From Cyanobium gracile_A (GTDB lineage Bacteria; Cyanobacteriota; Cyanobacteriia; PCC-6307; Cyanobiaceae), in contig NZ_JAYGHY010000007.1 in NCBI RefSeq assembly GCF_034931305.1, forward strand, positions 28,037 through 92,036: a stretch of 64,000 nt of DNA, in the 5' to 3' direction. Positions within the stretch are counted from its first letter, which is position 1. Each line of letters begins with the position of its first letter. This document shows, piece after piece, positions 44,583 to 53,704 of this stretch. Both the position numbers and the translations under genes were made by a program. The notes under the pieces are model-generated. The model saw only the letters and a list, made by a program, of their open reading frames with translations, made no database searches and had not been told where the DNA came from.

Positions 44583-45466
44583 GTGGCCTGCTCCGTGGTT
44601 CGCTCCAGGCCGTGGCGCCGCAGCAGCAGCCAGCCGCCACCCAGCGACACCAGCAGCAGCAGGAAGGTGGCGAGCATCACGGTGCTGGCGTAGCCGAAGT
44701 CGAGGAACCGCATGGCATTGAGGTAGGCATAGAGGGCCAGGCTCTCGGTGCTGCCGGCCGGCCCCCCGCCCGTGAGCACCTGGATCAGGTCGAAGACACC
44801 GAGGGCCTGGGCGAGCCGGAACAGCAGCGCCAGGCTGAGATAGGGCACCAACAGGGGCAGGGTGAGGCGGCGCAGGATCTGGAGGCGGCAGGCCCCCTCC
44901 AGGCGCAGGGCCTCCTCCAGATCCGCCGGAATGGTCTGCAGTCCGGCCAGCAGCAGCAAGGCCACGAACGGCATCGTCTTCCAGACATCCGCCAGCACCA
45001 CGAAGAACCAGGTGGTGGAAGGGGTGGAGAGGAAGCCGTAGCTGCTGCCGCCCAGGGAGCGGATGGCGGCGTTGAGCGGACCATGGGGATCGTTGAAGAT
45101 CCAACGCCAGCCCAGGGCCATCACCGTGGTGGGCAGGGCCCAGGGCAGCAGGGTCAGGGCCCGCAGGGGCCCACGACCCCGCAGGGGGCGGTGCAGCAGC
45201 AGGGCGAGGGCAAGTCCACCCAGCAGTTCCAGGGCCACCGAGCAGAGGGCGAAGCGCAGGGTCTGGGCCGCGTCCGTCCAGAACCGGGCGTCATCGAGCA
45301 GCCGCCCCCAGTTGGCGCCGCCATTGGGCACGGGCACGAGGCCGGTGAGCACCGAGCTGGCCTGCAGGCTCAGCCAGCCGTAGCGCAGCAGGGGGTAGAG
45401 GAACACCGCCGCCAGCAGCAGCAAAGCCGGCAGCATCAACAGCAGGGAGACCGTGCGGGATTTCAT
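44579..45466 (-). CDS. Sugar-type ABC transporter permease (MalF-like)
   Basis: 295 residues with six membrane helices and an EAA loop in LEEALRLEGACRLQILRRLTLPLL. It opens with ATG 45466 in a 4-nt overlap with the binding-protein stop. With 43788-44582 it forms the heterodimeric membrane channel. Confidence 0.92.
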   Translation of the reverse strand: MKSRTVSLLLMLPALLLLAAVFLYPLLRYGWLSLQASSVLTGLVPVPNGGANWGRLLDDARFWTDAAQTLRFALCSVALELLGGLALALLLHRPLRGRGPLRALTLLPWALPTTVMALGWRWIFNDPHGPLNAAIRSLGGSSYGFLSTPSTTWFFVVLADVWKTMPFVALLLLAGLQTIPADLEEALRLEGACRLQILRRLTLPLLVPYLSLALLFRLAQALGVFDLIQVLTGGGPAGSTESLALYAYLNAMRFLDFGYASTVMLATFLLLLVSLGGGWLLLRRHGLERTTEQAT

Positions 45467-46785
45467 GGGTCTGCTGCTCCACTCCCCGGGGGGCCGGCCA
45501 GGGAGCGCAGCACCTGCAGGCTCTGGCGCTGGGCGGTGGCCATGGTCTGGTCGGGACCCCCCTGGCCGGTGAGCATGCCGTTCACCTGACGGGCCAACAG
45601 GTCGCTGAGCTGGGCGTAGGCCGGTGTGGGCGGCCGCAGCTGGGGATGTTGCAGGGCCTGCCGCTGCACCGCCAGCAGCGGGGCGCGGCGCTGCAGGTCC
45701 GGGTCGTCATAGAGCCGGCTCCAGGTGGGGGCGTAGCCCTGGTCGAGGGCCAGCTGGCGTTGCACAACCGGGCCGGTGAGCCAGCGGATCACCGCCACCG
45801 CCTCCTCGGGATGGGGGCTGCCCTTGATCAGGGACAGGCCCCAGGTTCCCAGGGTGCCGCCTCCCTGCTCCCCCGGAGCCCCCACCATCGCGGTGACGCC
45901 CACCTTGCCCTTGACTGGCCCCTCGCCCTTCTCGATCTCCCGCCAGGCGTAGGGCCAGTTGCGCAGAAAGGCGGCCTCACCGGCGGCAAAGGACTGCAGG
46001 GCATCGTTCTCGGCGTAATTGGCCACCGCCCTGGGGCTTACGCCATCGCGAAGAAGGCCATCCAGCCAGGCGGCCGCCGCCACGGCCTGTGGACTGTCCA
46101 GCTGCGTGCGGGCGGTGGCGTCATCCCACCAGCGGGCCCCGAAGCCCTGCAGCACCTCCACCATCACACAGCTCAGCCCCTCGTACTGGCGCCCCTGCCA
46201 GAGGTAGCCCCAGCGCACCCTGCCGCGGCGCTGCAGGTCGCGGGAGATGGCCACCAACTCCGCCGTGTCCCGGGGCGGGCGTGGCATCAGATCGGTGCGC
46301 CAGTACAGCAGGCCCGTGTCGCCAGTGAGGGGCATGCGCCAGAGGTGCTCGCCCTGGCCATTGCCCAGGCGGGCGCCGGGCTCCATGGCCGCCAGCACCT
46401 CCGGGCCGAACCAGCGCTCCAACGGCACGAACCAGCCGGCGGCCACGTACTTCGGCAGCCAGCTGACATCCACCAGCAGAAGATCGAAAGGGGCCTCCCC
46501 CAGCAACAGGCTGCTGATGGCCAGATCGGAGATGGTCTCCGTGTCCAGGGGGCCGCGGATCACCTCCACCGCCACGCCCGAGCCGCTGGCGTTGAAGCGT
46601 TCCACCGGGCCCGCCACCGCATCGGCCAGGGGGGCGGGCATCAGCACCCGGATCGGCACCGGTTCCGCCGCGACCGCCTGCACCGCCCTCAGGCCGCTGG
46701 CAGAGAGCAGCACCAGCAGGACCGCCAGCAGACCCACAACGGCGGGCTGCCGCCGCAGGCTGAAGAAAGGGGGGCGGGCCGCCAT
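45463..46785 (-). CDS. Sugar-type ABC transporter substrate-binding protein
   Basis: 440 residues. The N-terminal hydrophobic stretch (about 17-38) is a signal peptide or lipoprotein leader, though no lipobox cysteine is visible. The body has WLPKYVAAGWFVPLERWF, YWRTDLM and AFLRNWPYAW, typical of CUT1 binding proteins. In cyanobacteria the four-gene order binding protein, two permeases, ATPase fits the GgtBCDA importer for glucosylglycerol and related compatible solutes, but substrate cannot be proven here. First gene of the operon. Confidence 0.88.
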   Translation of the reverse strand: MAARPPFFSLRRQPAVVGLLAVLLVLLSASGLRAVQAVAAEPVPIRVLMPAPLADAVAGPVERFNASGSGVAVEVIRGPLDTETISDLAISSLLLGEAPFDLLLVDVSWLPKYVAAGWFVPLERWFGPEVLAAMEPGARLGNGQGEHLWRMPLTGDTGLLYWRTDLMPRPPRDTAELVAISRDLQRRGRVRWGYLWQGRQYEGLSCVMVEVLQGFGARWWDDATARTQLDSPQAVAAAAWLDGLLRDGVSPRAVANYAENDALQSFAAGEAAFLRNWPYAWREIEKGEGPVKGKVGVTAMVGAPGEQGGGTLGTWGLSLIKGSPHPEEAVAVIRWLTGPVVQRQLALDQGYAPTWSRLYDDPDLQRRAPLLAVQRQALQHPQLRPPTPAYAQLSDLLARQVNGMLTGQGGPDQTMATAQRQSLQVLRSLAGPPGSGAADP

Positions 46786-46844
46786 GGGCCAAGGTTACGC
46801 GGGCCGTGCAGACCCCCCGGCGGCCGTCCTTGGCGCCCCTGGGC

Positions 46845-48767
46845 TCAGAGGCCCCGCTGCATCAGCTGGCCCATCAGGTCGGAGCTGCGCTGCTGGAAGC
46901 CGGCCAGCTGGTTCGGCTCCAGACCCCCCACGGCCAGGCGGGCCACCTCATAAATGTGGCGGCTGAGATCCTCCGCCAGCTGACGGCTGGGGGAGGTGGT
47001 GTCGGAGCCGGTGATGACGGCGCCGGCAGAGAGCTTGAGCAGCCCCTCCACGAGGGGATGGCGGCGGTTCACCAGCAGGACGTGGTGGTCCGGCAGGCCC
47101 GGCAGCCGTTGCTCCATCAGGGCTCCCATGTCGTTGAGACGGCGCATCTGCTCCGGCAGCAGGATCAGGGCAGCCGGTGAGCCCTCTCCCTTCAGCGACT
47201 GCACCTGGATGGTGATCTTGTCGTCGTCGAGGGCGGCCTTGAACAGGTCGCGGAGCTTCTCACCGCTGTCCTTGCCTTCGGCGTCGGCCAGCTCGCTCTC
47301 GGGCTCATGCAGGCTGGCGTCGAGCTCGGCGTCGACCCGCTGGAAGCGCAGGTCGCCGTGGCGGGCTTCCAGCCAGGGGATGAACTGGGAATCGATCAAG
47401 GTGTCGGCGAGCAGCACCTCCGCCCCTTGCCCCTTCCACAGGGCCAGGGCCCCGGCCTGCCCGGCCTCATCGGTGCAGTAAAGGATCCGATCGGCGTTGT
47501 CGCCGGCCAGGCGGCCCCGGTAACCGGCCAGCGTGGTGTAGGTGCGGCCATCGGTGGCGACAGGGTCGAGGCCGGTGGCCTCCTCACCGTCCTCGGGCGG
47601 CTCGGCCGCTGCCGCGGTGGTGCCGTAGAGGATCAGATCCGCCACCTGCTCGGCGAATTTCTCGTCCTCCATGGCGCCGATCTTGATGAAGGGGGCCAGC
47701 GAATCCCAGATCTCCGCATAGCGGCCCGGTTCATCGCGGTGCAGCTCCTTGAGCCGGTCGCCCACCTTCTTGGCCACGAAGCCGCCGATGGAGCGCACCC
47801 GCCGATCGGTCTGCAGGGCGCTGCGGCTGACGTTCAGCGGGATGTCGGGCGAATCGATCACGCCCCGCAGGGGCAGCAGGTAGCGAGGCACCACTTCCTT
47901 GATGGAATCACTGACGAACACCTGATTGCAGTAGAGGCGGATCTCGCCCTTTTCCCAGTCGGCGCGGCCGGTGATCCTGGGAAAATAGAGAATGCCCTGC
48001 AGGTTGTAGGGATAGTCGGTGTTGAGGTGTACCCACAGCAGGGGATCCCCCTGGAACGGGTACAGATAGCGGTAAAGGTTGATGTAATCGTCGTCGCTGA
48101 GGTCGCGGGGGCTCTTGCGCCAGGGCGCCTCCCGCTTGTTGACCGTTTCGCCATCAAGCTGCACCGCCACTGGCAGGAAGTCGCAGTAGGTGGTGATCAG
48201 GGTGCGGATTCTGGAGGGCTCGATGTACTCCAGCTCCTCCTCCATCAGGTGCAGGACCACGTCGGTGCCGGGTTCGGTGCGCTCGGCACCCTCGAGGCTG
48301 AAATTGGGGGAACCGTCGCAGCTCCAGCGCACCGCCTCGGCGCCGGGGCGGGCACTCAGGCTGACCAGCTCCACCCGGGACGCCACCATGAAACTGGAAT
48401 AGAAACCGAGGCCGAAATGGCCGATGATGGCGTCGCTTTCGCTCTTGTATTTCTCGAGGAAGTCCTCGGCGCTGGAGAAGGCCACCTGGTTGATGTAGCG
48501 CTTCACCTCATCGGCGGTCATGCCGATGCCGTTGTCACTGATGGTGAGCGTTTTGGCTTCCCGGTCAATGCGGATGGCGATGATCCCCTCGGTGCCTTCG
48601 CTGCAGTCGCCCGCCATGGCGGCCATGCGGCGCTTGCTGATCGCATCCACCCCGTTGCTCACCAGCTCCCGCAGGAACACCTCATGGCCGGAATAGACGG
48701 CCTTCTTGATGATCGGGAAAATGTTCTCGGTGTGGATCTGAATCTGGCCCTGTTCCAGCACCGTCAT
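46845..48767 (-). CDS. htpG: Chaperone HtpG (Hsp90)
   Basis: 640 residues. GHKL ATPase domain with ENIFPIIKKAVYSGHEVFLRELVSN, DNGIGMTADEV and HFGLGFYSSFMV; the middle domain has the catalytic NVSRSALQ region; a C-terminal dimerisation domain follows. Cyanobacterial HtpG assists phycobilisome assembly and heat and light tolerance. It is encoded by itself, with 59 bp to the binding-protein gene on its left. Confidence 0.96.
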   Translation of the reverse strand: MTVLEQGQIQIHTENIFPIIKKAVYSGHEVFLRELVSNGVDAISKRRMAAMAGDCSEGTEGIIAIRIDREAKTLTISDNGIGMTADEVKRYINQVAFSSAEDFLEKYKSESDAIIGHFGLGFYSSFMVASRVELVSLSARPGAEAVRWSCDGSPNFSLEGAERTEPGTDVVLHLMEEELEYIEPSRIRTLITTYCDFLPVAVQLDGETVNKREAPWRKSPRDLSDDDYINLYRYLYPFQGDPLLWVHLNTDYPYNLQGILYFPRITGRADWEKGEIRLYCNQVFVSDSIKEVVPRYLLPLRGVIDSPDIPLNVSRSALQTDRRVRSIGGFVAKKVGDRLKELHRDEPGRYAEIWDSLAPFIKIGAMEDEKFAEQVADLILYGTTAAAAEPPEDGEEATGLDPVATDGRTYTTLAGYRGRLAGDNADRILYCTDEAGQAGALALWKGQGAEVLLADTLIDSQFIPWLEARHGDLRFQRVDAELDASLHEPESELADAEGKDSGEKLRDLFKAALDDDKITIQVQSLKGEGSPAALILLPEQMRRLNDMGALMEQRLPGLPDHHVLLVNRRHPLVEGLLKLSAGAVITGSDTTSPSRQLAEDLSRHIYEVARLAVGGLEPNQLAGFQQRSSDLMGQLMQRGL

Positions 48768-48854
48768 GGCGAATGAGAAGAATCGCCCTGAACCTAGGTG
48801 GGGCCGCCACGGGCCTCAAGGCCAGCGAGGGTGGGGTCCCCGAACCAGCGGGCC

Positions 48855-49082
48855 TCAAACGCCGGGCTTCTGCAGGTCAGGCCGCTCCTCCGGCAGGATC
48901 GCCCCCTCCACCGGACACACCTGCAGGCAGATGCCGCAGTCGATGCAGGTGTCGAAATCGATCCAGAAGAAGACGGTTCCCTTGCTGTTCGCCCCCGCTC
49001 CGGGGTGGATGCAGGCCACCGGACAGGCGTCGACACAGTCGGCCACGCCCTCGCAGACGTTGGTGACGATCGAGTGGGCCAT
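48855..49082 (-). CDS. Bacterial-type dicluster ferredoxin
   Basis: 75 residues with two iron-sulfur motifs: VCEGVADCVDACPVACIH (cysteines spaced like a 3Fe/4Fe or 4Fe site) and DTCIDCGICLQVCP. It is a soluble electron carrier of the 7Fe/8Fe type. The ATG at 49082 (MAHSIVTNV) is the likely start; a longer frame to 49124 overlaps hisZ. Confidence 0.9.
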   Translation of the reverse strand: MAHSIVTNVCEGVADCVDACPVACIHPGAGANSKGTVFFWIDFDTCIDCGICLQVCPVEGAILPEERPDLQKPGV

Positions 49083-49108
49083 CGATGGGGAGAAGCAGCA
49101 GCCGGATC

Positions 49109-50299
49109 CTAGGCAGCCAGCCACACCGCCCCACGGCAGCCCCGTTCCGCCGCCAGCCGCTCCGCCTCCGAGCGGTCGACGCAGGGGCGGGTGCAGAGCT
49201 CGGCGGCTTCACCGTCTCCGTGCAGCTCCGCCAGGCGGCTGAGGGCCTGCCCGAGGCCGGCGGCGGTGGCGCTGGCCACCAGCCAGGGACCCGGCGCCTG
49301 ACCGTCAGCCATCGCCGGGGCACCCTCCGATTCGAGCAGATCGCGGATGGCCTCCACGTCGAAACCGAAGCCGGTGCCGGCCGCGTCTGCGGTGCCGGTG
49401 CCGAAGCGACCCACCAGGGCGTCGTAGCGACCGCCGCTGGCGATGGCCACCGGAGCATCGGCCCCCTGGCAGACGAGCTTGAACACCAGGCCGTCGTAAA
49501 GATCGAAATGGGGCTGGAAGGTGGGGTCCAGCTGAACCCGAACGCCAAGGCCGGCGGCCGGGGACTTGACGCTGGCCAGGGTGGCGGCGAGGGACTCCAG
49601 CAGTGGCACCGGGCCGAGCCATTGCTCCAGTTGATAGAGCACCCGCACCGGTTCGCCCCGCAGCCCGATCAGGGCCATCAGCCGCTGCCGCTGGCTGTCA
49701 GGCAGGGCCAGAGCCTCGAGGGCCAGGGGGTCGAAATCAGTGAGGGCATGGCGGGCCAGCGAGCGCTGCTCCTCCGGCACCTGGCTCAACAGGGCGCTGA
49801 GCAATCCGTGGTGCCCCACCAGCAGGGTGGGCTGGTGCCGGGGCGGCAGCTCCAGGCTGGCGACGGCCGCCAGCAACAGGTGCAGCAGCTCGGTGTCGGC
49901 GGCGGGGGAGGGCTCCCCCAACAGCTCCACGCCACTCTGCAGCTGCTCGCTGATGCGCTGGCCACCGCCATCACCGGTGAAGCTGCGGAAGGTGGTGCCA
50001 CTGGCCCAGAGCCGCAGGGGCCTGGGACGGCCCAGCATTCGGGTGCTGGCGGCCCGGGCGATCGGAGCGGTGAGTTCCGGCCGCAGCCCCAGGGGCTCAT
50101 CGGCCACCAGACGCACGAGTTCCCGTTCGGCGATGGCGCCACCGGCCTCCAGGGTGTCGAGTCGCTCGATGGTGGGGGGTGCCACCTCCTGGTAGCCCCA
50201 GAGGCGGTAGACGTTGGCCAGCAGGTCGCACAGGCGCCGATTGCTGTCCACCTGACCCGGGTTCAGGTCCCGCGCGCCGGCGGCAGGTTGGAGGGCCAT
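49109..50299 (-). CDS. hisZ: ATP phosphoribosyltransferase regulatory subunit HisZ
   Basis: 396 residues, histidyl-tRNA-synthetase-like fold without aminoacylation signatures. It shows DLNPGQVDSNRRLCDLLANVYRLWGYQEVAPPTIE, GLRPELTAPIARAAS, FDLYDGLVFKLV and ASGGRYDALVGRFG. HisZ complexes with the short HisG to make a feedback-regulated first enzyme of histidine synthesis. Start ATG 50299. It ends 27 nt before the ferredoxin gene on the same strand. Confidence 0.9.
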   Translation of the reverse strand: MALQPAAGARDLNPGQVDSNRRLCDLLANVYRLWGYQEVAPPTIERLDTLEAGGAIAERELVRLVADEPLGLRPELTAPIARAASTRMLGRPRPLRLWASGTTFRSFTGDGGGQRISEQLQSGVELLGEPSPAADTELLHLLLAAVASLELPPRHQPTLLVGHHGLLSALLSQVPEEQRSLARHALTDFDPLALEALALPDSQRQRLMALIGLRGEPVRVLYQLEQWLGPVPLLESLAATLASVKSPAAGLGVRVQLDPTFQPHFDLYDGLVFKLVCQGADAPVAIASGGRYDALVGRFGTGTADAAGTGFGFDVEAIRDLLESEGAPAMADGQAPGPWLVASATAAGLGQALSRLAELHGDGEAAELCTRPCVDRSEAERLAAERGCRGAVWLAA

Positions 50300-50336
50300 G
50301 GAGGACGGGGGTCGGGCGGGGGTGGGGGGTCGGATC

Positions 50337-51221
50337 CTATGGAGTGGTGGCGTCCAGCTCGGGGGCCCCGAAGCTGGCACCGCTGAGCGGCCGGCAAAGG
50401 GCCAGCCCTTCGATCAGGGGCTGGCGCAGGGCGGGGGTGCAGGCGATCACCCGGCCGTCGGCCAGGTCGAGACGGCCGCCGTCGTAGGCGCAGACCTGTC
50501 CGCCGGCCTCTTCCACCAGCACCACGCCAGCCACCAGGTCCCAGGGGGACAGGCCCCGTTCCCAGTACCCATCGACCCGGCCGGCGGCGACAAAGGCCAG
50601 ATCCACGGCGGCAGCCCCGGCCCGTCGCACCCCATGGCTGCGGTGGGTGAACCAGGCGAACTCGGCGTAGTTGTTATCGAGGCGGTGAACCCTGTCGTAG
50701 GAGAAACCGGTGACGAGCAGGGAATCCGCCAGGGCGCCGCAGTCGCTCACCCGCAACTGGCGTCCGTTGCACCAGGCGCCCCGGCCCGGGGCGGCCCAGT
50801 AGTGCTCCTCCAGGACCGGCACCTCCAGGGCACCGAGCAGGGGCAGCCCCTGCCAGCTGAGCCCCACGGAGGTGCCGAAAAACGGGTAACCATGCGCGTA
50901 GTTGGTGGTGCCATCGAGGGGGTCGACGCACCACAGCAGGTCGCCCTGGCCAGCGAGTTGGCCGCTCTCCTCCGCCAGCACGGCCACGGTGGGCGTGGCG
51001 GCCGCCAGGACCGCCAACACGGCGGCTTCAGCCGCCAGGTCGGCTTCGGTGACCAGATTGCCCGCCAGGCCCTTCTCCTTCACCTGCTCCAGCCGGCCGA
51101 AATGGCGCCGAAGTTCGCGGCCGCCGGCCTCTGCGGCTTCGCGGGCCACCAGCAGCAACCGCTCCAGTTCGGCGGCATCCAGTCCGGAACCGTCCAGGGC
51201 CCGTTGACAGAGGGAGGTCAT
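50337..51221 (-). CDS. Inositol monophosphatase family protein
   Basis: 294 residues. Mg-dependent phosphatase fold with Glu84/Glu85 (LAEESG), the metal motif DPLDGTTN (100-107) and SPWDLVAGVVLVEEAGG near the C-terminus. Substrates of the family include inositol phosphates, histidinol phosphate and 3'-phosphoadenosine 5'-phosphate. Location beside hisZ makes a histidinol-phosphatase role possible but not shown. ATG 51221 overlaps the ferredoxin stop as ATGA. Confidence 0.87.
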   Translation of the reverse strand: MTSLCQRALDGSGLDAAELERLLLVAREAAEAGGRELRRHFGRLEQVKEKGLAGNLVTEADLAAEAAVLAVLAAATPTVAVLAEESGQLAGQGDLLWCVDPLDGTTNYAHGYPFFGTSVGLSWQGLPLLGALEVPVLEEHYWAAPGRGAWCNGRQLRVSDCGALADSLLVTGFSYDRVHRLDNNYAEFAWFTHRSHGVRRAGAAAVDLAFVAAGRVDGYWERGLSPWDLVAGVVLVEEAGGQVCAYDGGRLDLADGRVIACTPALRQPLIEGLALCRPLSGASFGAPELDATTP

Positions 51222-51586
51222 TCGTCGTCCAGGGGCAGACCGGGACGCACCAGACCGCGGCCGAAGAAGCGGCCGAACTGGCGGTCGTAGACCTCGTCCT
51301 CGTCCTGGGTCTCCACCTCCAGCGGGCCGGTGGCCCGGGCGACGCAGAGCAGGCCGTAGCCCTGCTTGCGCAGGTCCTTGGAGAGGCCGAGGGCCTCCCG
51401 TTGATCGATGCTTCCCTCCAGCACCCGCACGGCGCAGGCGGTGCAGCAACCGTTGCGGCAGCTGAAGGGCAGCGGCTCGCCCTGGGCTTCGAAACTGCGC
51501 AGGATGTATTCCCCCTCCGGCACATCAAGGCGGATGACGCGGTTGGCCTGTCGCCAGTGGACCGTGATCGGGTGAGTGCGGGGCAT
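51218..51586 (-). CDS. Plant-type [2Fe-2S] ferredoxin
   Basis: 122 residues with the plant-type cluster spacing C-x4-C-x2-C-x29-C (Cys43, Cys48, Cys51, Cys81) in FSCRNGCCTACAVRVLEG. It is longer than photosynthetic PetF and its C-terminal ~30 residues (EDEVYDRQFGRFFGRG) are distinctive. It is translationally coupled to the phosphatase gene by ATGA. The partner is unknown. Confidence 0.9.
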   Translation of the reverse strand: MPRTHPITVHWRQANRVIRLDVPEGEYILRSFEAQGEPLPFSCRNGCCTACAVRVLEGSIDQREALGLSKDLRKQGYGLLCVARATGPLEVETQDEDEVYDRQFGRFFGRGLVRPGLPLDDE

Positions 51587-51640
51587 CGGGACGTGGGCGG
51601 AGGGGAGGGTGTCGGTGGGGCGGAGAGGCCAGGTGCAGCC

Positions 51641-51656
51641 CCTGCTACATTGCCAT
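51641..51656 (+). promoter_or_regulatory. Candidate extended -10 for tRNA-Ser
   Basis: TGCTACATT at about 51643-51651 resembles an extended -10 box and lies about 24 nt before the tRNA gene. No clear -35 was found. Tentative. Confidence 0.3.
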
Positions 51657-51674
51657 CTGCCCCATTTCGCCCCT

Positions 51675-51761
51675 GGAGAGGTGGCCGAGTGGTCGAAGGC
51701 GCAGCACTGGAAATGCTGTATAGGGGCAACTCTATCGAGGGTTCGAATCCCTCCCTCTCCG
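51675..51761 (+). tRNA. trnS: tRNA-Ser (anticodon GGA)
   Basis: An 87-nt gene with the long variable arm expected for serine. The acceptor stem GGAGAGG pairs with CCTCTCC, discriminator G. The anticodon loop CTGGAAA gives anticodon GGA, reading UCC/UCU. The T-arm GGGTTCGAATCCC is intact. The 3' CCA is not encoded. Confidence 0.95.
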
Positions 51762-51767
51762 TTATCT

Positions 51768-51797
51768 GAGTCGGCCCACCGGGCCGGCTTTTTTTTC
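51768..51797 (+). terminator. Rho-independent terminator after tRNA-Ser
   Basis: The stem CGGCCC/GGGCCG (51772-51777 with 51781-51786) with an ACC loop is followed by a run of T from 51789. It lies 11 nt after the tRNA. Confidence 0.9.
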
Positions 51798-51885
51798 GTT
51801 CGCAACCATGGGGAAACCCCCTTCAGCGCAGGGGCTGAAAGGGTTCCACTGGCAGCTTTGCTGATGATGAAGCCTGGGCCGGGGA

Positions 51886-52695
51886 TCAGCCAAAGCGTCC
51901 GCTGACGTAGTCGAGCGTCGACTGCTGACTTGGGGAATTGAAGATGTTTTCAGTTTCGTTGAACTCCACCAGATAGCCCACCTTGCCCGTGCCCCCCTCA
52001 ACAGCCTCGGCATTGAAGAAGGCCGTCATGTCGGCGACGCGCACGGCCTGCTGCATGTTGTGGGTCACGATCATGATCGTGTAGCTGCGCTTGAGCTCGT
52101 GCATGGTCTCCTCGATCTTGAGGGTCGAGATCGGATCGAGGGCCGAGCAAGGCTCGTCCATCAGGATCACCTCGGGTTCGGTGGCGATGGCCCGGGCGAT
52201 GCAGAGCCGTTGCTGCTGGCCGCCGGAGAGCGAGAAGCCACTCTCCTTGAGCTTGTCCTTGCACTCGTCCCAGACGGCCGCTTTACGCAGGGAGCGCTCC
52301 ACCAGCTCGTCCATGTCGCCGCGGTAGCCGTTGATCCGGGCACCGAAGGCGATGTTCTCGTAGATCGATTTCGGGAAGGGGTTGGGCTTCTGGAACACCA
52401 TGCCGATGCGGCGCCTGACCTCGACCGGATCGACCCGCTTGTCGTAGAGATCGTGTTGATCGAAGATCACCCGCCCCTTGAGGGTGCAGCCGGGGATCAG
52501 GTCGTTCATGCGGTTCAGGGCCCGCAGCACCGTGCTCTTGCCGCAGCCCGAGGGGCCGATGAAGGCGGTCACCTTGCCCTTGGGCAGATCCATGTAGACG
52601 TTCTTGACCGCTTCGAAGCTGCCGTAGGAGATCGTCACGTCCTGCAGGGACATGCAGACGTCGCTGGCCACGGTGGAGGGAGAAGAAGCCGTCAT
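51886..52695 (-). CDS. pstB: Phosphate ABC transporter ATP-binding protein PstB
   Basis: 269 residues. Walker A is FIGPSGCGKST, with VFQKPNPFP, signature LSGGQQQRLCIARAI, Walker B ILMDEPCSALDP and VTHNMQQA. This is the ATPase of the high-affinity Pst phosphate importer. It is the last gene of a pstC-pstA-pstB set. No pstS or phoU lies within the window. Confidence 0.97.
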   Translation of the reverse strand: MTASSPSTVASDVCMSLQDVTISYGSFEAVKNVYMDLPKGKVTAFIGPSGCGKSTVLRALNRMNDLIPGCTLKGRVIFDQHDLYDKRVDPVEVRRRIGMVFQKPNPFPKSIYENIAFGARINGYRGDMDELVERSLRKAAVWDECKDKLKESGFSLSGGQQQRLCIARAIATEPEVILMDEPCSALDPISTLKIEETMHELKRSYTIMIVTHNMQQAVRVADMTAFFNAEAVEGGTGKVGYLVEFNETENIFNSPSQQSTLDYVSGRFG

Positions 52696-52744
52696 GTCAG
52701 GGAGGAGGTGAATCGGAACCGGAGGTGATGAACAGGGAACAGGG

Positions 52745-53653
52745 TCAGGAGCGGGACGCGCTGCTGATCCAGCGGGCCAGCAGGTTGGCTCCGAGAATCA
52801 TGATCACGAGCACGAAGGAGGCGGCCCAGGCCAGCTCGTTCTGTGCTTCGTAGGGCATGATCGCGAAGTTGAAGATCAGCACCGACATGGTGGCGATCGG
52901 ATTGAACAGTCCTTCCGGCCAGAAGGGCGAGAACAGGGCCGTGAAGATCAAGGGGGCCGTTTCGCCGGCGGCCCTGGCGATCCCCAGCACCACCCCCGTG
53001 GCGATCGGAGTGAAGGCCGCGGGCAGGGTGATCTGGGTGATGGTGACGAACCGGGAGGCCCCGACGCCATAGGCGCCCATGCGCATCTCCTGGGGCACCA
53101 GCATCAGGCCCTCATAGGTGGTCTTGATGACCGTGGGCAGCATCAGCACCGACAGGGCGATGCCGCCGGCCATGGCACTGAAGCTCTGGTCAAAGAACAC
53201 CCTGGTAGCGACGATCAGGGAGTAGATGAAAACGCCGCTGATGATCGACGGCACCCCCGCCAGAATATCGTTGCCGAAACGTACGAACTGAGAGAACCAG
53301 CCGTTCTGGGCGTACTCCGAGAGATAGACCCCACCACCCACACCCACCGGGATGGCGATCAGGGAGGCGATCAGGGTCACGACGATGGTGCCAATGATCG
53401 CGTTGCCGATGCCCCCCCCTTCGAGGCCGGGGGCCGGCGGTAGTTCAGTGAGCAGCTGCAGACTCAGCAGCCGACCGCCCTGGATGAGGACATAGATCAG
53501 CACCAGGAACAGGGGTATCACCGCGACTGCGGAGAACGTGGCCGCAATGGCGTTGGCGATCTGGTTGAAGCGATTGCGCTTCAGACCAGGGTCGTAATGA
53601 AGGGTGAGCCGCTCGGTGAATTGACTGCTCGTTGGTGTGGACGTGACGGTCAT
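52745..53653 (-). CDS. pstA: Phosphate ABC transporter permease PstA
   Basis: 302 residues, six membrane helices with the PstA-type EAA segment and IGNAIIGTIVVTLIASLIAIPVGVGGGVYLSEYA. It pairs with PstC to form the membrane channel. It lies between pstC (51-bp gap) and pstB (49-bp gap). Confidence 0.95.
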   Translation of the reverse strand: MTVTSTPTSSQFTERLTLHYDPGLKRNRFNQIANAIAATFSAVAVIPLFLVLIYVLIQGGRLLSLQLLTELPPAPGLEGGGIGNAIIGTIVVTLIASLIAIPVGVGGGVYLSEYAQNGWFSQFVRFGNDILAGVPSIISGVFIYSLIVATRVFFDQSFSAMAGGIALSVLMLPTVIKTTYEGLMLVPQEMRMGAYGVGASRFVTITQITLPAAFTPIATGVVLGIARAAGETAPLIFTALFSPFWPEGLFNPIATMSVLIFNFAIMPYEAQNELAWAASFVLVIMILGANLLARWISSASRS

Positions 53654-53704
53654 GGCCTGGGAACGGCGTGGGCGGGGTGTTGATGAACGAAAGGAGATGG
53701 GGCG

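Noticed and set aside
47307..48776. 489-codon plus-strand frame opposite htpG
   Set aside because: Antisense shadow.
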